The notes beneath the pieces are model-generated. The model ran no database searches and was not told the origin of the DNA. It saw only the letters and a list, made by a program, of their open reading frames with translations. A DNA stretch of 63,541 nucleotides. Source: an uncultured Peptoniphilus sp. Its GTDB lineage: Bacteria > Bacillota > Clostridia > Tissierellales > Peptoniphilaceae. Both the position numbers and the translations under genes were made by a program. Position 1 is the stretch's first letter. Each line of letters starts with the position of its first letter. Below, piece by piece: positions 26,746 through 37,228 of the stretch. The DNA is taken from positions 1 to 63,541 of the forward strand of contig CABTZF010000004.1 in NCBI GenBank assembly GCA_902489255.1, written 5' to 3'.

Positions 26746-28744
26746 CATCATTCTCCTTATTTTCAAGCATATATTCATTTATCGCTTCTGTCAGTTTTTT
26801 ATCGGCTTCTTCAAAATCCGTGGTATCAAGTTGGGCCCCTGCCATGTTTAAATGACCGCCTCCGCCTATTTTTTCCAAAATTAACTGAACAGATACCACT
26901 TCACCCCTAGATCTTCCGGATATGTGAATTTTACCTTTGGATAAGGTCATAACAAAAGATGCGTCTATACCGTTTATCTCAAGCAATGCATCTGCTGACT
27001 GAGCTGCAACTAAAACTGAGTTTGATAACTCTTGTTCAAATTTTGCTACTGCAATATTTTTACCTATAAGCTTTGCAGATTGTATTACTTCAGCCCTATA
27101 TACCATAGTTGAAAAGTCATCTTCAAATAAGGCCTTGACCTTTGACATATCTGCTCCGGATCTTCTTAAGGTTGATGCAGCTTCAAAAGTTCTAACTCCT
27201 GTTTGAAAAGAAAAGTTTTTAGTATCAACTACTATACCGCTCATAAGTGCATCAGCTTCAAAATGAGTAAGGTTTAAATTATCAGACATATATTCAAGCA
27301 TTTCAGTTATTAATTCACAAGTTGAAGATGCATAAGGTTCCACATAAGTGAGCACAGGATTTTTTACAAATTCTCCCCCTCGCCTGTGATGGTCAATAAC
27401 TACAACTTGTCTAGTCAAATCTAAAAGTTTTGGACACTCAGTAAAAGACGGCTTATGATTATCCAGTAAAATTAATAAGGAAGAATTTTTTATATTTGCT
27501 ATTGCATTATCTCTTGAAATAATTTTCCTATAAAGATCCGGTTCTTCTTGTTTCATCCTATTAATTATATTATCTATAGAAGGGTTTGATTCTTCTAAAA
27601 CTATATATCCTTCTTTATTTCTATTAAGTGTAGCTCTTAAAACACCAATTGCTGCTCCAATAGCATCCATATCAGCATTTATATGCCCCATGACATAAAC
27701 ATTTTCTGACCTGTCTATTAATTGCCTTAGAGCTTCACCAATTACTCTTGCCTTTACCTTATTTCTCTTTTCAACGGCCTTAGATTTTCCGCCAAAAAAT
27801 TCATAATTATCAGAAATCTTAACAACTGCCTGATCTCCTCCACGCCCCAGTGCTATATCAAGACATGAATCAGCTTCAATACTTGCCGCTTTAAAATCCA
27901 GACCAAAAGATGAAGCGCCGATTGAAAGAGTGATCGGCATTGAATTTTCACAGTTTAGCTCTCTTAAATCATCTAAGATATCAAACCTTTTTTCTTTAAT
28001 TTCAAGTAAGGATTTATAATCAAGAATTACTAAATATGAGTCTTCATAATATTTCCTGAAAAGAGCATCATACTGTTCAAAATATGACCTTATAGATGAG
28101 TCAATTGCAGCAATAAGTTGCGGCTTATTGGCAGATGGAGTTGAATCCATGGCCTCGTCATAATTATCTACTTCCAATTTTAAAACAATGGGATATTCAT
28201 TTTTGTATTTTATCTTTAGATTCTCATAATCCGAATTATTTATTAGGTAAAATAAAAGAATCTTGTTCCTGTCACTTCTAGCTTTAGATGTATCACATAC
28301 ATTGGCATAAACCCTATAGTAATCCATGGCAATATTAACATCGAATGTTTTTAAATCTTTCTCTGATAAAATATCTTTTAAATCAACATCTTTTATAAAT
28401 TCATTGATATTTTCATTCATAAGTTCCATATCTTTAAAAAGATTAATAAAATGAGTGTTGTACCAAATAATTATTCCTTTTTCATCAGTTACAACTAAAG
28501 GATGGGGCATATTAAAAATTGCGGTTTTAGTTAAAGCATCAAAATCTTCATCTAAATTTTCAATATAAGATTTATTACTTTCATTTTTCCTTTCAATTGA
28601 CTTATAGGTAAGCCAAATAACATATAAAAATATTAAAAATATTCCTAACCCTGCTTGAATTTTATATATTCCTGCTGTAATAGTTGCAATGATTCCAAAA
28701 ATAATATAGGGACCAAAGTCTTTAAATGAAAATTTATCCTTCAT
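26720..28744 (-). CDS. gdpP: Cyclic-di-AMP phosphodiesterase
   Basis: GdpP (YybT; 674 residues) hydrolyses c-di-AMP to pApA and so controls osmotic and cell-wall stress responses. Two N-terminal membrane helices (about 10-45) precede a PAS-like domain (about 80-170), a degenerate GGDEF domain (about 175-310) and a DHH/DHHA1 phosphodiesterase (about 340-660). Catalytic motifs are GHINADMDAIG, LLDNHKP, VIDHHRRGG and, near the end, the GGGGHLNMAG substrate loop. It sits between yybS and rplI, the usual Firmicute order. Confidence 0.96.
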   Translation of the reverse strand: MKDKFSFKDFGPYIIFGIIATITAGIYKIQAGLGIFLIFLYVIWLTYKSIERKNESNKSYIENLDEDFDALTKTAIFNMPHPLVVTDEKGIIIWYNTHFINLFKDMELMNENINEFIKDVDLKDILSEKDLKTFDVNIAMDYYRVYANVCDTSKARSDRNKILLFYLINNSDYENLKIKYKNEYPIVLKLEVDNYDEAMDSTPSANKPQLIAAIDSSIRSYFEQYDALFRKYYEDSYLVILDYKSLLEIKEKRFDILDDLRELNCENSMPITLSIGASSFGLDFKAASIEADSCLDIALGRGGDQAVVKISDNYEFFGGKSKAVEKRNKVKARVIGEALRQLIDRSENVYVMGHINADMDAIGAAIGVLRATLNRNKEGYIVLEESNPSIDNIINRMKQEEPDLYRKIISRDNAIANIKNSSLLILLDNHKPSFTECPKLLDLTRQVVVIDHHRRGGEFVKNPVLTYVEPYASSTCELITEMLEYMSDNLNLTHFEADALMSGIVVDTKNFSFQTGVRTFEAASTLRRSGADMSKVKALFEDDFSTMVYRAEVIQSAKLIGKNIAVAKFEQELSNSVLVAAQSADALLEINGIDASFVMTLSKGKIHISGRSRGEVVSVQLILEKIGGGGHLNMAGAQLDTTDFEEADKKLTEAINEYMLENKENDDENNSVKR

Positions 28745-28746
28745 TA

Positions 28747-29661
28747 CTATACCACCAACTTTCTGAAGTTAACTATTAAGTCAACAAATCCTAAGAATAT
28801 AAGTAATAATTGCACATAGGAAAATGTTAGACCAATAATTATTATGATTGTTTGTAAAAACCTATTAACTTTCATACTCGTCATGAAAAATTTAACTATT
28901 GCCAAGCCTTCCACAAACAGCAAAAATAAGGTTATATATAATAAATTTTTAGAAATTATTTCATAATCTTTGGATATGTTAAATATTTTAAAAACCACTA
29001 TTGTTATTATTCCTAAAAATATAAGATCTCTGGGTATTCTTAATAATTCCAAAGAAGGTGGACCAATTATTATTTTCCCTCTTGTGTACATTGTTCTTGT
29101 AACAGAAATATATATAATGTATGAAAATACAAGAGATGAAATTATTAAGTAAGACGGTGCCATTTGTAAAAACATCTTATACATTTCACTTATTTTTGAT
29201 GAAATCATAAAGATTTCGCTTTCACTCATTCCTACTTCTCTACCCATATCAGTATAGAGATTTATAAGACCTGAAATTGTATCTTTAGAATTTAATACCT
29301 CAGCATTTACTCCAAAGGAAATTAATAAAATAATTACCGATGTAAAAAAAGATACAGCTCCTGCAATTAAAGTCATTTCTGCTGATTTTTTACTTACAAT
29401 CATATAATGGAAAACTAAAATTAAGGGACCAAAAATTGTAAAAATCACTACTCCATTTATGGGACTAAATATAAGCCCTATAACTAAGCATAGTCCCAGA
29501 AAGACCCCGATAATTTCAAGAATTCCCCTTTTTATGGACTCTGCAATATACATTGCAGGTAAAAAAATATATATAAATGGAAAAAATACTCCACAAAGAG
29601 CCAAAAGGACTGATTTTATAACAAGCCTCAATAAGTCTCCATAATTATTTTTATCTTCCAA
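28747..29661 (-). CDS. YybS-like DUF2232 membrane protein
   Basis: A 304-residue integral membrane protein with about eight hydrophobic segments. The DUF2232 family (B. subtilis YybS) is found directly upstream of gdpP in many Firmicutes, as here with a 2-base gap. Its molecular function is unknown; an energy-coupling or transport-like fold has been suggested from hydrophobicity only. It is the first gene of the operon that ends with dnaB. Confidence 0.85.
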   Translation of the reverse strand: MEDKNNYGDLLRLVIKSVLLALCGVFFPFIYIFLPAMYIAESIKRGILEIIGVFLGLCLVIGLIFSPINGVVIFTIFGPLILVFHYMIVSKKSAEMTLIAGAVSFFTSVIILLISFGVNAEVLNSKDTISGLINLYTDMGREVGMSESEIFMISSKISEMYKMFLQMAPSYLIISSLVFSYIIYISVTRTMYTRGKIIIGPPSLELLRIPRDLIFLGIITIVVFKIFNISKDYEIISKNLLYITLFLLFVEGLAIVKFFMTSMKVNRFLQTIIIIIGLTFSYVQLLLIFLGFVDLIVNFRKLVV

Positions 29662-29838
29662 AGAATCAACTCCTTCTTAATATTTTACCATAATTTTATT
29701 AATATATGTAGGAGAAATAGTTACACTAAAAATGCAAAATATTTTTCTGAAAAATTTATATGAAAAGATTTAAGCCCTTAAGGAAAAATTAAAAATAACA
29801 TTCCACTTTATGGTATAATAAAATTATGAGGTGATATT

Positions 29839-30585
29839 ATGATTCAAAGTTTAGTTAAAGCTGCAAATGTTCTTACATTTTTAAGAACTGAAAATAGAGA
29901 ATTGACAATTGCTGAAATTTCAGAACATTTGGACTTGCCACCATCAACAACCCACAGAATCCTAAGAACTTTGATTGATGTTAAATATGTTTATAAGGAT
30001 GAAAAAACTCACCTTTATTCCCTAGGTATCGGACTTATTCCTCTTGGACTTGCAGCCACAAACTTTGTAAATCCTCAAAGAGAGACTCAAGAAGTCTTAA
30101 AAGAACTCTCTTCTCTAACGGGTGAAGATTCTTTTTTAATCATCAGAAGCGGAAGAAAAGGTCTTGTTATTTCAAAAGTTGAAGGCAAACATCCTTTAAA
30201 AATAGTTGAAAATTTCGGTTATGAAATAGACCTACATTGGGGTGCTATTAGAAAAGTTGTCTTAGCCTATCAGAGCAAATCTTTTATTGAAAATTACATA
30301 AAAGAAGGCCTTAGCAATAATTTACAAGGAAAAATTGATGCGGAAAAATTAAAAGAAGAACTTAAAGAAATCAGAATGAATAAAATATCTATCTCAAATT
30401 CAGAATATATAGCAAATGCAGTTGGCATAGGAGCTCCTGTTTTTAAGTATAATGGTGAGCTTTTGGGTGCTCTCGGTATAGTCCTGCCCTTAGAAAGAAT
30501 GACAGAAAAAAACAAAGAAAATTTTGTTACTTCTGTAAAATCCTGTGCAGAAAAACTTTCAAAAAACATCGGTTATACAAAATAA
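29839..30585 (+). CDS. IclR-family transcriptional regulator
   Basis: This 248-residue regulator has an N-terminal winged helix-turn-helix (about 1-65; LTIAEISEHLDLPPSTTHRI is the recognition region, with the characteristic STTHRILRTL helix) and a C-terminal GAF-like effector domain (about 80-245; VGIGAPVFKYNGELLGALGI). IclR proteins respond to small organic acids and usually regulate neighbouring catabolic genes, but here the neighbours are housekeeping genes, so the target is not indicated. It is monocistronic, starting at ATG after GAGGTG. Confidence 0.93.
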   Translation: MIQSLVKAANVLTFLRTENRELTIAEISEHLDLPPSTTHRILRTLIDVKYVYKDEKTHLYSLGIGLIPLGLAATNFVNPQRETQEVLKELSSLTGEDSFLIIRSGRKGLVISKVEGKHPLKIVENFGYEIDLHWGAIRKVVLAYQSKSFIENYIKEGLSNNLQGKIDAEKLKEELKEIRMNKISISNSEYIANAVGIGAPVFKYNGELLGALGIVLPLERMTEKNKENFVTSVKSCAEKLSKNIGYTK

Positions 30586-30632
30586 AAAAAATAGAAGTGG
30601 CAGAATTTAACCCTGCAACTTCTATTTTTTGA
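30584..30632. terminator. Bidirectional terminator between the iclR-type gene and engB
   Basis: AAAAAATAGAAGT and ACTTCTATTTTTT form a stem around a loop containing a further short GCAG/CTGC pairing; T or A runs flank both sides. Confidence 0.85.
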
Positions 30633-31215
30633 ATTTTATTATATCTTCTAAAATGTACCACATTTCACTAATTTCTGACTTATCAACCGAAGAAAATGCA
30701 ATAATATTTTCTTTAGCCGGAACATCTAATTTTTTAGCAATTATATCTATATTTTTCTTTACTAATCCCTTTGAAATTTTATCTTTTTTTGTTGCTATAA
30801 CTATTCCTGAAAATCCCAAATTATTTATATAGTTGTACATTTGTACATCTAAGGAGGTCGGCTCATGCCTAATATCGACGGTGAGAATTGTTTCTAGTAA
30901 ATTTTCCCTATTTTCCAAATATTCACTAATTATTTTTTCCCATGAATCTTTTTCTTTTTTAGAAACCTTAGCATATCCATATCCGGGCAAGTCTACAAGT
31001 CTTAAATCTTCATTTACCCTATAAAAATTAATAGTTCTTGTTTTACCTGGCGTTGACGAAGTTCTTGCTAAATTTTTTCTTCCAAGCATAGCATTTATAA
31101 ATGAAGATTTTCCAACATTAGACCTGCCCGCAAAAGCAAATTCAGGCAAGTTATTCGATGGATAATTTTCTTTTTTAACAGCAACTTTTTCTAATTCGGA
31201 TATTATTACTTTCAT
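30622..31215 (-). CDS. engB: Ribosome biogenesis GTPase EngB (YsxC)
   Basis: EngB is an essential small GTPase (197 residues) for assembly of the 50S subunit. G1 is GRSNVGKSS at about 30, G2 is the STPGKT region, G3 is DLPGYGYA, G4 is TKKDK and G5 is FSSV. It starts one base after the lon stop, forming the last gene of the tig-clpP-clpX-lon-engB cluster, a common Firmicute order. Confidence 0.97.
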   Translation of the reverse strand: MKVIISELEKVAVKKENYPSNNLPEFAFAGRSNVGKSSFINAMLGRKNLARTSSTPGKTRTINFYRVNEDLRLVDLPGYGYAKVSKKEKDSWEKIISEYLENRENLLETILTVDIRHEPTSLDVQMYNYINNLGFSGIVIATKKDKISKGLVKKNIDIIAKKLDVPAKENIIAFSSVDKSEISEMWYILEDIIKFKK

Positions 31216-33534
31216 TTAATCACCTAAGGCTATCTTTGCAACTTCTTCCATTGAAGAAATTGGAATGACTTCTAAATTTTTAATTGCATCTTCATCAATT
31301 TCCCTAAGATCTCTTTGATTTTCAATCGGTATTATTACTTTCTTAACCCCAAATCTTTCAGCTGCAAGAAGTTTTTCCTTTAACCCTCCTATTGGAAGAA
31401 TTTTACCTCTTAATGTAATTTCTCCAGTCATGGCTATGTCTTTGTGAACTTTTTTTCTTGTTAATGCTGAAAGAACTGCAGTTGTAATTGTAATACCTGC
31501 TGATGGTCCATCTTTTTGAACTGCTCCTTCCGGAACATGTATGTGTATATCCTTGTTTTTTCTGAAGTTTGGATTTATATTGAATTTTTGTGCATTAGAA
31601 GCTATATAAGAAATTCCTGCTATGGCTGATTCTTTCATAACATCTCCCAGGGATCCCGTCAAAGTTATTTTTCCTGAACCTTCCATTATTGTCGCTTCAA
31701 TTGATAAAGTTGTGCCGCCAACAGCTGTCCATGCAAGACCGTTTACTATTCCCACTTCATCAATCCTACCAACTTCATCAATTAGATATTTCTTTTCTCC
31801 CAAATATTCACTGATATTTCTAGTTGATACAAAAATTTTTTTCTTTTCGTTATTTTCAACAATTTTAAGAGCGGCTTTCCTTGCGATTTTTGAAATTTCT
31901 TTTTCCAAAGATCTCACTCCAGCTTCTCTGGTATAGTAGTCAATTATGTCTTTTAAAGCCCTATCTGAAATTTTAATTTGAGAATCTTTTAATCCATTTT
32001 CTTTAATCTGTTTTGGCCACAAATATTTTTTTCCAATATTGAATTTTTCATTAGGGGTATAACCTTCTAAATTTATAACTTCCATCCTGTCAAGAAGAGG
32101 CCTCGGTATTGTTGAGGTTGTATTAGCAGTTGCGATAAAAAAAACATTAGAAAGGTCAAAGGGTAATTCCAAATAATGATCAGTAAAGGTGGAGTTTTGT
32201 TCAGGATCTAAAACTTCCAATAATCCACTGGCAGGATCTCCCCTATAAGAATTTCCTATTTTGTCAATTTCATCGAACAAAAATACCGGATTGTTTGTTT
32301 TTGCTTTCCTTATTAGAGAAATAACTCTTCCCGGCATTGAGCCTATATAAGTTCTCCTGTGTCCTCTTATTTCAGCTTCATCTGTAACTCCGCCCAGGCT
32401 CATCCTTACAAAATCTCTTTTTAAAGCATGGGCTACAGACTTGGCGATTGAAGTTTTCCCCACTCCCGGAGGTCCCACAAGGCAAAGTATAGGACCTTTC
32501 AGCACATTTTTTGCAAGTTTTTTAACTGCTATAAATTCAAGAATTCTTTCTTTTACTAATTTTAATCCATAATGTTCTGTATTTAAAATTTGCCTTGCCC
32601 TAGTTAGATCTATATTTGATTTTTTCCCTTCTAACCAAGGAAGGTCTAATATCCAATCCAAATAATTTATGCCGACTGTATATTCAGGAGAGGCTGAATT
32701 TGTTTTTTCAAGTTTTTTAACTTCCTTAAGAGCCTTTTCTTTTACCTCAGCCGGTAATTTTTTTTCACCGATTAATCTTTTATATCTACTTGTAATCTCC
32801 TCTTCTTCCTCATCGTCTCCCAATTCTTTATGAATAACTTTTAGTTGTTCTTTAAGATAGTACTCTCTTTGAATTTTATTCATTTTCGTCTTTACTTGAT
32901 TATCAATATCTTTTTCTATTGAAAGTACTTCTATCTCTCTTTTCATAATTGCATGAAAGTTTACAAGTCTTTCATAAATATCTAAAGATTCTAAAATCTT
33001 TTGACTATCTTCAAGTTTTAAATTTAGATAACCACAAGCAGTATCTACCAGCCTTCCCGGTGTTGACATATCTACAGCTGATTGCAAAAGTCCCGGAATT
33101 AGCCTATCATCAAGTTCAGCATATGAATATATATCAGCTTCTACAAGTTTAAGGGCTGCTTCTATATCTTTGTTTTTTTCTTCACTTTTTTCTTCTGTAA
33201 AAACTTCTATTTCAGCTTCTAAATATCCATCAGCTTCTTCTAAGGCAATAATTTTTGCCCTGTCAATTCCTTCTACTAAGACTCTTACAATTCCTGTCGG
33301 CACCTTGAATATTTGTTTAATTACTGCAAGGGTTCCATACTTATAAATATCTTTGATAGATGGGTCTTTAACCATTGCATCCTTCTGGCTTGTCAAAAAA
33401 ATTTTAGCATCATGTAATTCTGCTGTCTCCACGGCATTTATAGATATTTCTCTTCCACAATCAAAATGTGTAACACTATGGGGAAATATTACCAGATCTC
33501 TTAAGGGGATCATCGGTACTTTAATTTTTTCCAT
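31216..33534 (-). CDS. lon: ATP-dependent protease Lon
   Basis: Lon (772 residues from the ATG at 33534, which follows AAAGGA) degrades damaged and regulatory proteins. An N-terminal substrate-binding LAN domain (about 1-200) precedes a coiled helical region, the AAA+ module (Walker A GPPGVGKTS, Walker B FLFDEIDK) and the protease domain with the Ser-Lys dyad in KDGPSAGITI and GLKEKLLAA. Upstream in-frame codons to 33570 lack a ribosome site and run into a perfect palindrome, so they are excluded. It is bacterial LonA type, without the membrane segment of LonB. Confidence 0.97.
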   Translation of the reverse strand: MEKIKVPMIPLRDLVIFPHSVTHFDCGREISINAVETAELHDAKIFLTSQKDAMVKDPSIKDIYKYGTLAVIKQIFKVPTGIVRVLVEGIDRAKIIALEEADGYLEAEIEVFTEEKSEEKNKDIEAALKLVEADIYSYAELDDRLIPGLLQSAVDMSTPGRLVDTACGYLNLKLEDSQKILESLDIYERLVNFHAIMKREIEVLSIEKDIDNQVKTKMNKIQREYYLKEQLKVIHKELGDDEEEEEITSRYKRLIGEKKLPAEVKEKALKEVKKLEKTNSASPEYTVGINYLDWILDLPWLEGKKSNIDLTRARQILNTEHYGLKLVKERILEFIAVKKLAKNVLKGPILCLVGPPGVGKTSIAKSVAHALKRDFVRMSLGGVTDEAEIRGHRRTYIGSMPGRVISLIRKAKTNNPVFLFDEIDKIGNSYRGDPASGLLEVLDPEQNSTFTDHYLELPFDLSNVFFIATANTTSTIPRPLLDRMEVINLEGYTPNEKFNIGKKYLWPKQIKENGLKDSQIKISDRALKDIIDYYTREAGVRSLEKEISKIARKAALKIVENNEKKKIFVSTRNISEYLGEKKYLIDEVGRIDEVGIVNGLAWTAVGGTTLSIEATIMEGSGKITLTGSLGDVMKESAIAGISYIASNAQKFNINPNFRKNKDIHIHVPEGAVQKDGPSAGITITTAVLSALTRKKVHKDIAMTGEITLRGKILPIGGLKEKLLAAERFGVKKVIIPIENQRDLREIDEDAIKNLEVIPISSMEEVAKIALGD

Positions 33535-33553
33535 AATTTTCCTTTCTACAAAA

Positions 33554-33576
33554 ATAACCTTGCACTGCAAGGTTAT
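33554..33576. promoter_or_regulatory. Perfect 23-base palindrome in the lon 5' region
   Basis: ATAACCTTGCA-C-TGCAAGGTTAT lies about 20 bases upstream of the lon start codon and just before its ribosome site. On the minus strand it is followed by TTTTTG. It could be an operator or an attenuator hairpin in the lon leader. It does not match CIRCE or CtsR sites. Confidence 0.6.
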
Positions 33577-33695
33577 GCTAATAATATACTAAAATTAGAT
33601 TCCCAAAGTATAATATATTATTTACTAAGACTACCTTTGGCTGAGATAAAATTTATATTTATAGTCAAATGTATTCCTTACCAATAATAAAAATT

Positions 33696-34925
33696 TTAAG
33701 CATCTTTTTTTATTAACTTGGGTGCTTCCTTGCCTTCAACAGATGCTTTAGTAACCTCTACACCTACAATATCTTCACGAGATGGAACTTCATACATTAT
33801 ATTCATAATTGTATTTTCTATAACCCCTCTAAGACCTCTGGCCCCGGCTTTTTTATCTATTGCTTTCTTCGCAATATATCTAAGGGCATCACCCTCAAAA
33901 GTTAAATTAACATTATCTAATTTTAAAAGCTCTTTATATTGTTTTACAAGGGCATTTTTAGGTTTTGTAAGAATTTCAACAAGCGCATCTTCATCAAGCT
34001 CTTCAAGTGTAATTGTTACGGGTAGCCTTCCAATAAGCTCAGGTATCAGACCGAATTTTAACAAATCTTCTGTTTCCACCTTGTCCAAAATATTTTTTCT
34101 TTCAATATTTCTATCATAAATATTAGCTTCAAAACCCATAGAAGATTTCATAGTTCTTTGTTCAATAATTTTATCTAACCCGTCAAAGGCCCCTCCCACT
34201 ATAAATAAGATGTTAGTGGTATCGACTTGAATAAATTCTTGGTTTGGGTGCTTTCTTCCTCCTTGAGGAGGTACGTTTGCCACTGTTCCTTCAATAATTT
34301 TTAACAAGGCTTGTTGGACACCCTCTCCTGAAACATCTCTTGTTATTGATACATTTTCAGATTTTCTAGCAATTTTATCAATTTCATCAATATATATTAT
34401 GCCTTTTTCCGCTCTTTCTATATCATAATCTGCATTTTGTATTAGCTTTAATATAATATTTTCAACATCTTCTCCCACATATCCGGCTTCAGTTAATGTT
34501 GTCGCATCACAAATTGCGAAAGGTACATGCAGTAGCTTCGCTAAAGTTTGAGCTAACAGTGTTTTTCCGCTTCCTGTAGGTCCTATCATCAAAATATTAG
34601 ATTTTTGAATCTCAATATTTTTATCGGTTTTCACTTTATTTGAATTAATTCTCTTATAATGGTTGTAGACAGCTACTGCTAAAGCTCTTTTTGCAGTATC
34701 TTGCTTAACTACATATTCATCAAGTATATCTTTAATTTGAACAGGTTTTGGCAATTTAAAATTATTTGTTTCATTGTCATTAATTTCATTGGCTAAAATA
34801 TTGTTGCATAAGTCTACACATTCATTGCAGATTGACACATTTGGACCTGCAATAAGTCTTTTAACCTGATTTTGAGTTTTTCCGCAAAAGGAACATCTTA
34901 AGACTTTATCACTTGTAGTCATCAA
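33696..34925 (-). CDS. clpX: ClpX ATPase subunit of the ClpXP protease
   Basis: ClpX (409 residues) unfolds substrates and feeds them into ClpP. The N-terminal C4 zinc-binding domain (CSFCGKT...CNEC) is at 10-40, followed by the AAA+ domain with Walker [10 protein letters not shown], Walker B YIDEIDK, the pore-loop GYVGED, and the ClpP-contact loop IGF replaced in place by the local SSMGFEAN region (the GF of the IGF loop is visible). It lies 4 bases after clpP in the same operon. Confidence 0.97.
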   Translation of the reverse strand: MMTTSDKVLRCSFCGKTQNQVKRLIAGPNVSICNECVDLCNNILANEINDNETNNFKLPKPVQIKDILDEYVVKQDTAKRALAVAVYNHYKRINSNKVKTDKNIEIQKSNILMIGPTGSGKTLLAQTLAKLLHVPFAICDATTLTEAGYVGEDVENIILKLIQNADYDIERAEKGIIYIDEIDKIARKSENVSITRDVSGEGVQQALLKIIEGTVANVPPQGGRKHPNQEFIQVDTTNILFIVGGAFDGLDKIIEQRTMKSSMGFEANIYDRNIERKNILDKVETEDLLKFGLIPELIGRLPVTITLEELDEDALVEILTKPKNALVKQYKELLKLDNVNLTFEGDALRYIAKKAIDKKAGARGLRGVIENTIMNIMYEVPSREDIVGVEVTKASVEGKEAPKLIKKDA

Positions 34926-34929
34926 TACC

Positions 34930-35514
34930 TCATTCTCTATTTTCTATAACTTTATCAATTAATCCATATTCTTTAGCTTCTTTAGCATCAAGCCAAAAAT
35001 CCCTATCTGCGTCTTTTTGAATTTTTTCAAGACTTTGACCTGTGTTTCTAGCTAAAATTTCATTTAATGTCTTTCTTGTTTTAATAATTTTTTCAGCTGT
35101 TATTTGAATATCTGTTGCCATTCCTTGTGTTCCGCCGCTTGGTTGATGAATCATAACATCTGCATTCGGAAGAGCAAATCTCTTTTTTTTGGCTCCTGAT
35201 GATAAGAGAATAGCTCCCATAGAAGCCGCCATGCCAATGCAAATTGTTGAAACATCAGGTTTAATATATTGCATAGTGTCATATATGGCAAGACCGGCAC
35301 TCACACTTCCTCCCGGAGAATTAATATAGAGTTGAATATCCTTATTCGGATCTTCAGATTCCAGAAATAAAAGTTGTGCAACAATAAGATCTGCCATTGT
35401 ATCATTTATTTCACCTGAAGCAAAAATTATCCTATCTTTTAAAAGTCTTGAATATATGTCGTATGATCTTTCTCCACGATTTGTTTGTTCAACTACCATT
35501 GGCACTAATGCCAT
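34930..35514 (-). CDS. clpP: ClpP protease subunit
   Basis: ClpP (194 residues) is the barrel serine peptidase of ClpXP. The catalytic triad is S98 (GMAASMGA), H123 (MIHQPSGG) and D172 (KDADRDFW). There is a short N-terminal propeptide-like [10 protein letters not shown]. The gene sits between tig and clpX, 4 bases before clpX, as in most Firmicutes. Only one clpP is in this window. Confidence 0.98.
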   Translation of the reverse strand: MALVPMVVEQTNRGERSYDIYSRLLKDRIIFASGEINDTMADLIVAQLLFLESEDPNKDIQLYINSPGGSVSAGLAIYDTMQYIKPDVSTICIGMAASMGAILLSSGAKKKRFALPNADVMIHQPSGGTQGMATDIQITAEKIIKTRKTLNEILARNTGQSLEKIQKDADRDFWLDAKEAKEYGLIDKVIENRE

Positions 35515-35546
35515 ATAATCACCTTTCCCCTTTTATTTTAATAATA

Positions 35547-36947
35547 TTATTTTTCTTCCTTGTCTTTTTTTTCATCATCAGAAATTTTTTCAATTTCTTC
35601 TTTTGCAAGCTTTGCTTTTTCAACAGCTTCTTCTTTTTTTATTTCTGATGGCTCAACTAATTTAGCAAAGGAAAGAACAAGATCGACCGCTTTTCTCTTA
35701 GCCAAATCTTCTCTAATTTGTTCTTTATTTTCATTTAACATATAAGATCTCATTTTTTCCATATGTTCTTTATCATCTTTAAAATAATCTTCGACTACCT
35801 CATTAACTTCTTTTTCTACATCTTCATCTGTTATTTGTATGTTTTCAGCTTTAACAAGGGCATCAAGAGCCAAATCATTTTTAACAGTATTCTTAGCTCC
35901 TTCTCTTAAAGAATCTCTCATTGCTTTAATATTTGATCCTGTCATCTTAATATAATCTTCTAAAGAAATTCCTTGACTTTTAAGACTTTGTCCATAATTT
36001 TGAAGAACTTGATCAATTTGTCTTTCAATCATAACTTCAGGTATTTCAACTTCTGCTATAGCTCCAAGTTTATCAACAATTCTTCTTTGTTTTTCCATCT
36101 TTGAGTTTAAGGCAAATTCTTCTTCCTTATGTTTTCTTAAGTCTTCCTTGTATTCTTCAACAGTTTCAAAATCCGAAATATCTTTTATAAACTCGTCGTC
36201 AAGGTCAGGAAGTTCCTTATATGAAATTGAATTTAATTTAATTTCAAACTTAGCTTTTTGACCTTTTAATTTTTCATCACGATAGTCTTCCGGAAATTTA
36301 ACTTCTATGTCAAATTCTTCTCCTGCATTGTGACCGATTATTTGATCTTCAAATCCCGGTATAAATGTTCCTTTACCTAATTCTAATTTATGACCTTGGC
36401 TTTCGCCGCCCTCAAAATATTCTCCATCAACTGAGCCCTTAAAATCAATATCTACAGTATCTCCCTCTTGAGCCGGTCTATCGTCAACATTTATTATTCT
36501 GGCATTCATTTCTCTTTCATGATTTATATCTTCCATAATAATTTCATCTGTGACTTCCATTGTGGGGTCTTCAATTTCCAACCCCTTATAATCGGCAAGT
36601 TTTGCTTCTGGCTTAACATCAACTTCAATATTAACCTTTAAATCTTTTCCATCTTCTCTTTCTTCAGGGATATCGACTTTCGGTTGATCTATAACATCAA
36701 GCTTAAGTTCCTCAACGGCATTAGCATAAACTTCGGGTAAAATCTCGTTAATTGCATCTTCTAAAAATACATCTTTACCATACATTTTTTCAATTAATTT
36801 TCTTGGAACGTGTCCTTTACGAAAACCCGGCACCTGTATGTTCTTTTTATTTTTTTTAAAAATTTCTGTTTCTGCATCTTTTATATCTTTATCTTTCAAC
36901 ACTAAGTCAAAACTTACTGTATTATTTTCCTTCTTTTTTATCTCCAT
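35547..36947 (-). CDS. tig: Trigger factor
   Basis: The ribosome-associated chaperone and peptidyl-prolyl isomerase, 466 residues. The N-terminal ribosome-binding domain carries the signature GFRKGHVPR (near 42-50). The FKBP-type PPIase domain (about 160-245; GDTVDIDFKGSVDG) and the helical C-terminal chaperone domain follow. The last 40 residues are an unusually K/E-rich tail. It is the first gene of the tig-clpP-clpX cluster. Confidence 0.97.
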   Translation of the reverse strand: MEIKKKENNTVSFDLVLKDKDIKDAETEIFKKNKKNIQVPGFRKGHVPRKLIEKMYGKDVFLEDAINEILPEVYANAVEELKLDVIDQPKVDIPEEREDGKDLKVNIEVDVKPEAKLADYKGLEIEDPTMEVTDEIIMEDINHEREMNARIINVDDRPAQEGDTVDIDFKGSVDGEYFEGGESQGHKLELGKGTFIPGFEDQIIGHNAGEEFDIEVKFPEDYRDEKLKGQKAKFEIKLNSISYKELPDLDDEFIKDISDFETVEEYKEDLRKHKEEEFALNSKMEKQRRIVDKLGAIAEVEIPEVMIERQIDQVLQNYGQSLKSQGISLEDYIKMTGSNIKAMRDSLREGAKNTVKNDLALDALVKAENIQITDEDVEKEVNEVVEDYFKDDKEHMEKMRSYMLNENKEQIREDLAKRKAVDLVLSFAKLVEPSEIKKEEAVEKAKLAKEEIEKISDDEKKDKEEK

Positions 36948-37006
36948 TACAATCCTCCTATACTTTTAAATAAATTTATTATATCATCTTTTCTGCAAAA
37001 AATATA

Positions 37007-37228
37007 TTAAAAGCCTTTATCTTTCAATATCTTAGCAAGAATTTCAAATTCTTCGTCATTTAAAGTTATTCCCTTAGACATCTTTTCATGGTTGGGATCC
37101 CAACTTCTAAGGTCATATTTGGCTTTTCTTCCACCGTAACTAACCTTATTTAGTTCTTTAGTCCATCCTTTTGCATCTTCAGAAAGAACTCCCAAATGTT
37201 CAGTGATTTCAAATTTAAAGTCTTCCAT
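37007..37228 (-). CDS. YdbC/PC4-type nucleic-acid-binding protein
   Basis: This 73-residue protein has KVSYGGRKAKYDLRSWDP and MSKGITLNDEEFEIL, the pattern of the PC4/YdbC family (PF02229) of small ssDNA-binding transcription-associated proteins. I start it at the ATG at 37228, seven bases after GAGG, rather than at a TTG two codons upstream. Its start overlaps the 3' end of proS by 14 bases, so it is translationally coupled to it. The exact cellular role of the bacterial members is unclear. Confidence 0.85.
   Translation of the reverse strand: MEDFKFEITEHLGVLSEDAKGWTKELNKVSYGGRKAKYDLRSWDPNHEKMSKGITLNDEEFEILAKILKDKGF

Noticed and set aside
32949..33152. Plus-strand frame inside lon
   Set aside because: It lies wholly antisense to conserved Lon coding sequence and has no start signals.
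33535..33570. N-terminal extension of Lon (MQCKVIFVERK)
   Set aside because: No ribosome site, and it is coded by the palindrome; the ATG at 33534 has AAAGGA upstream.
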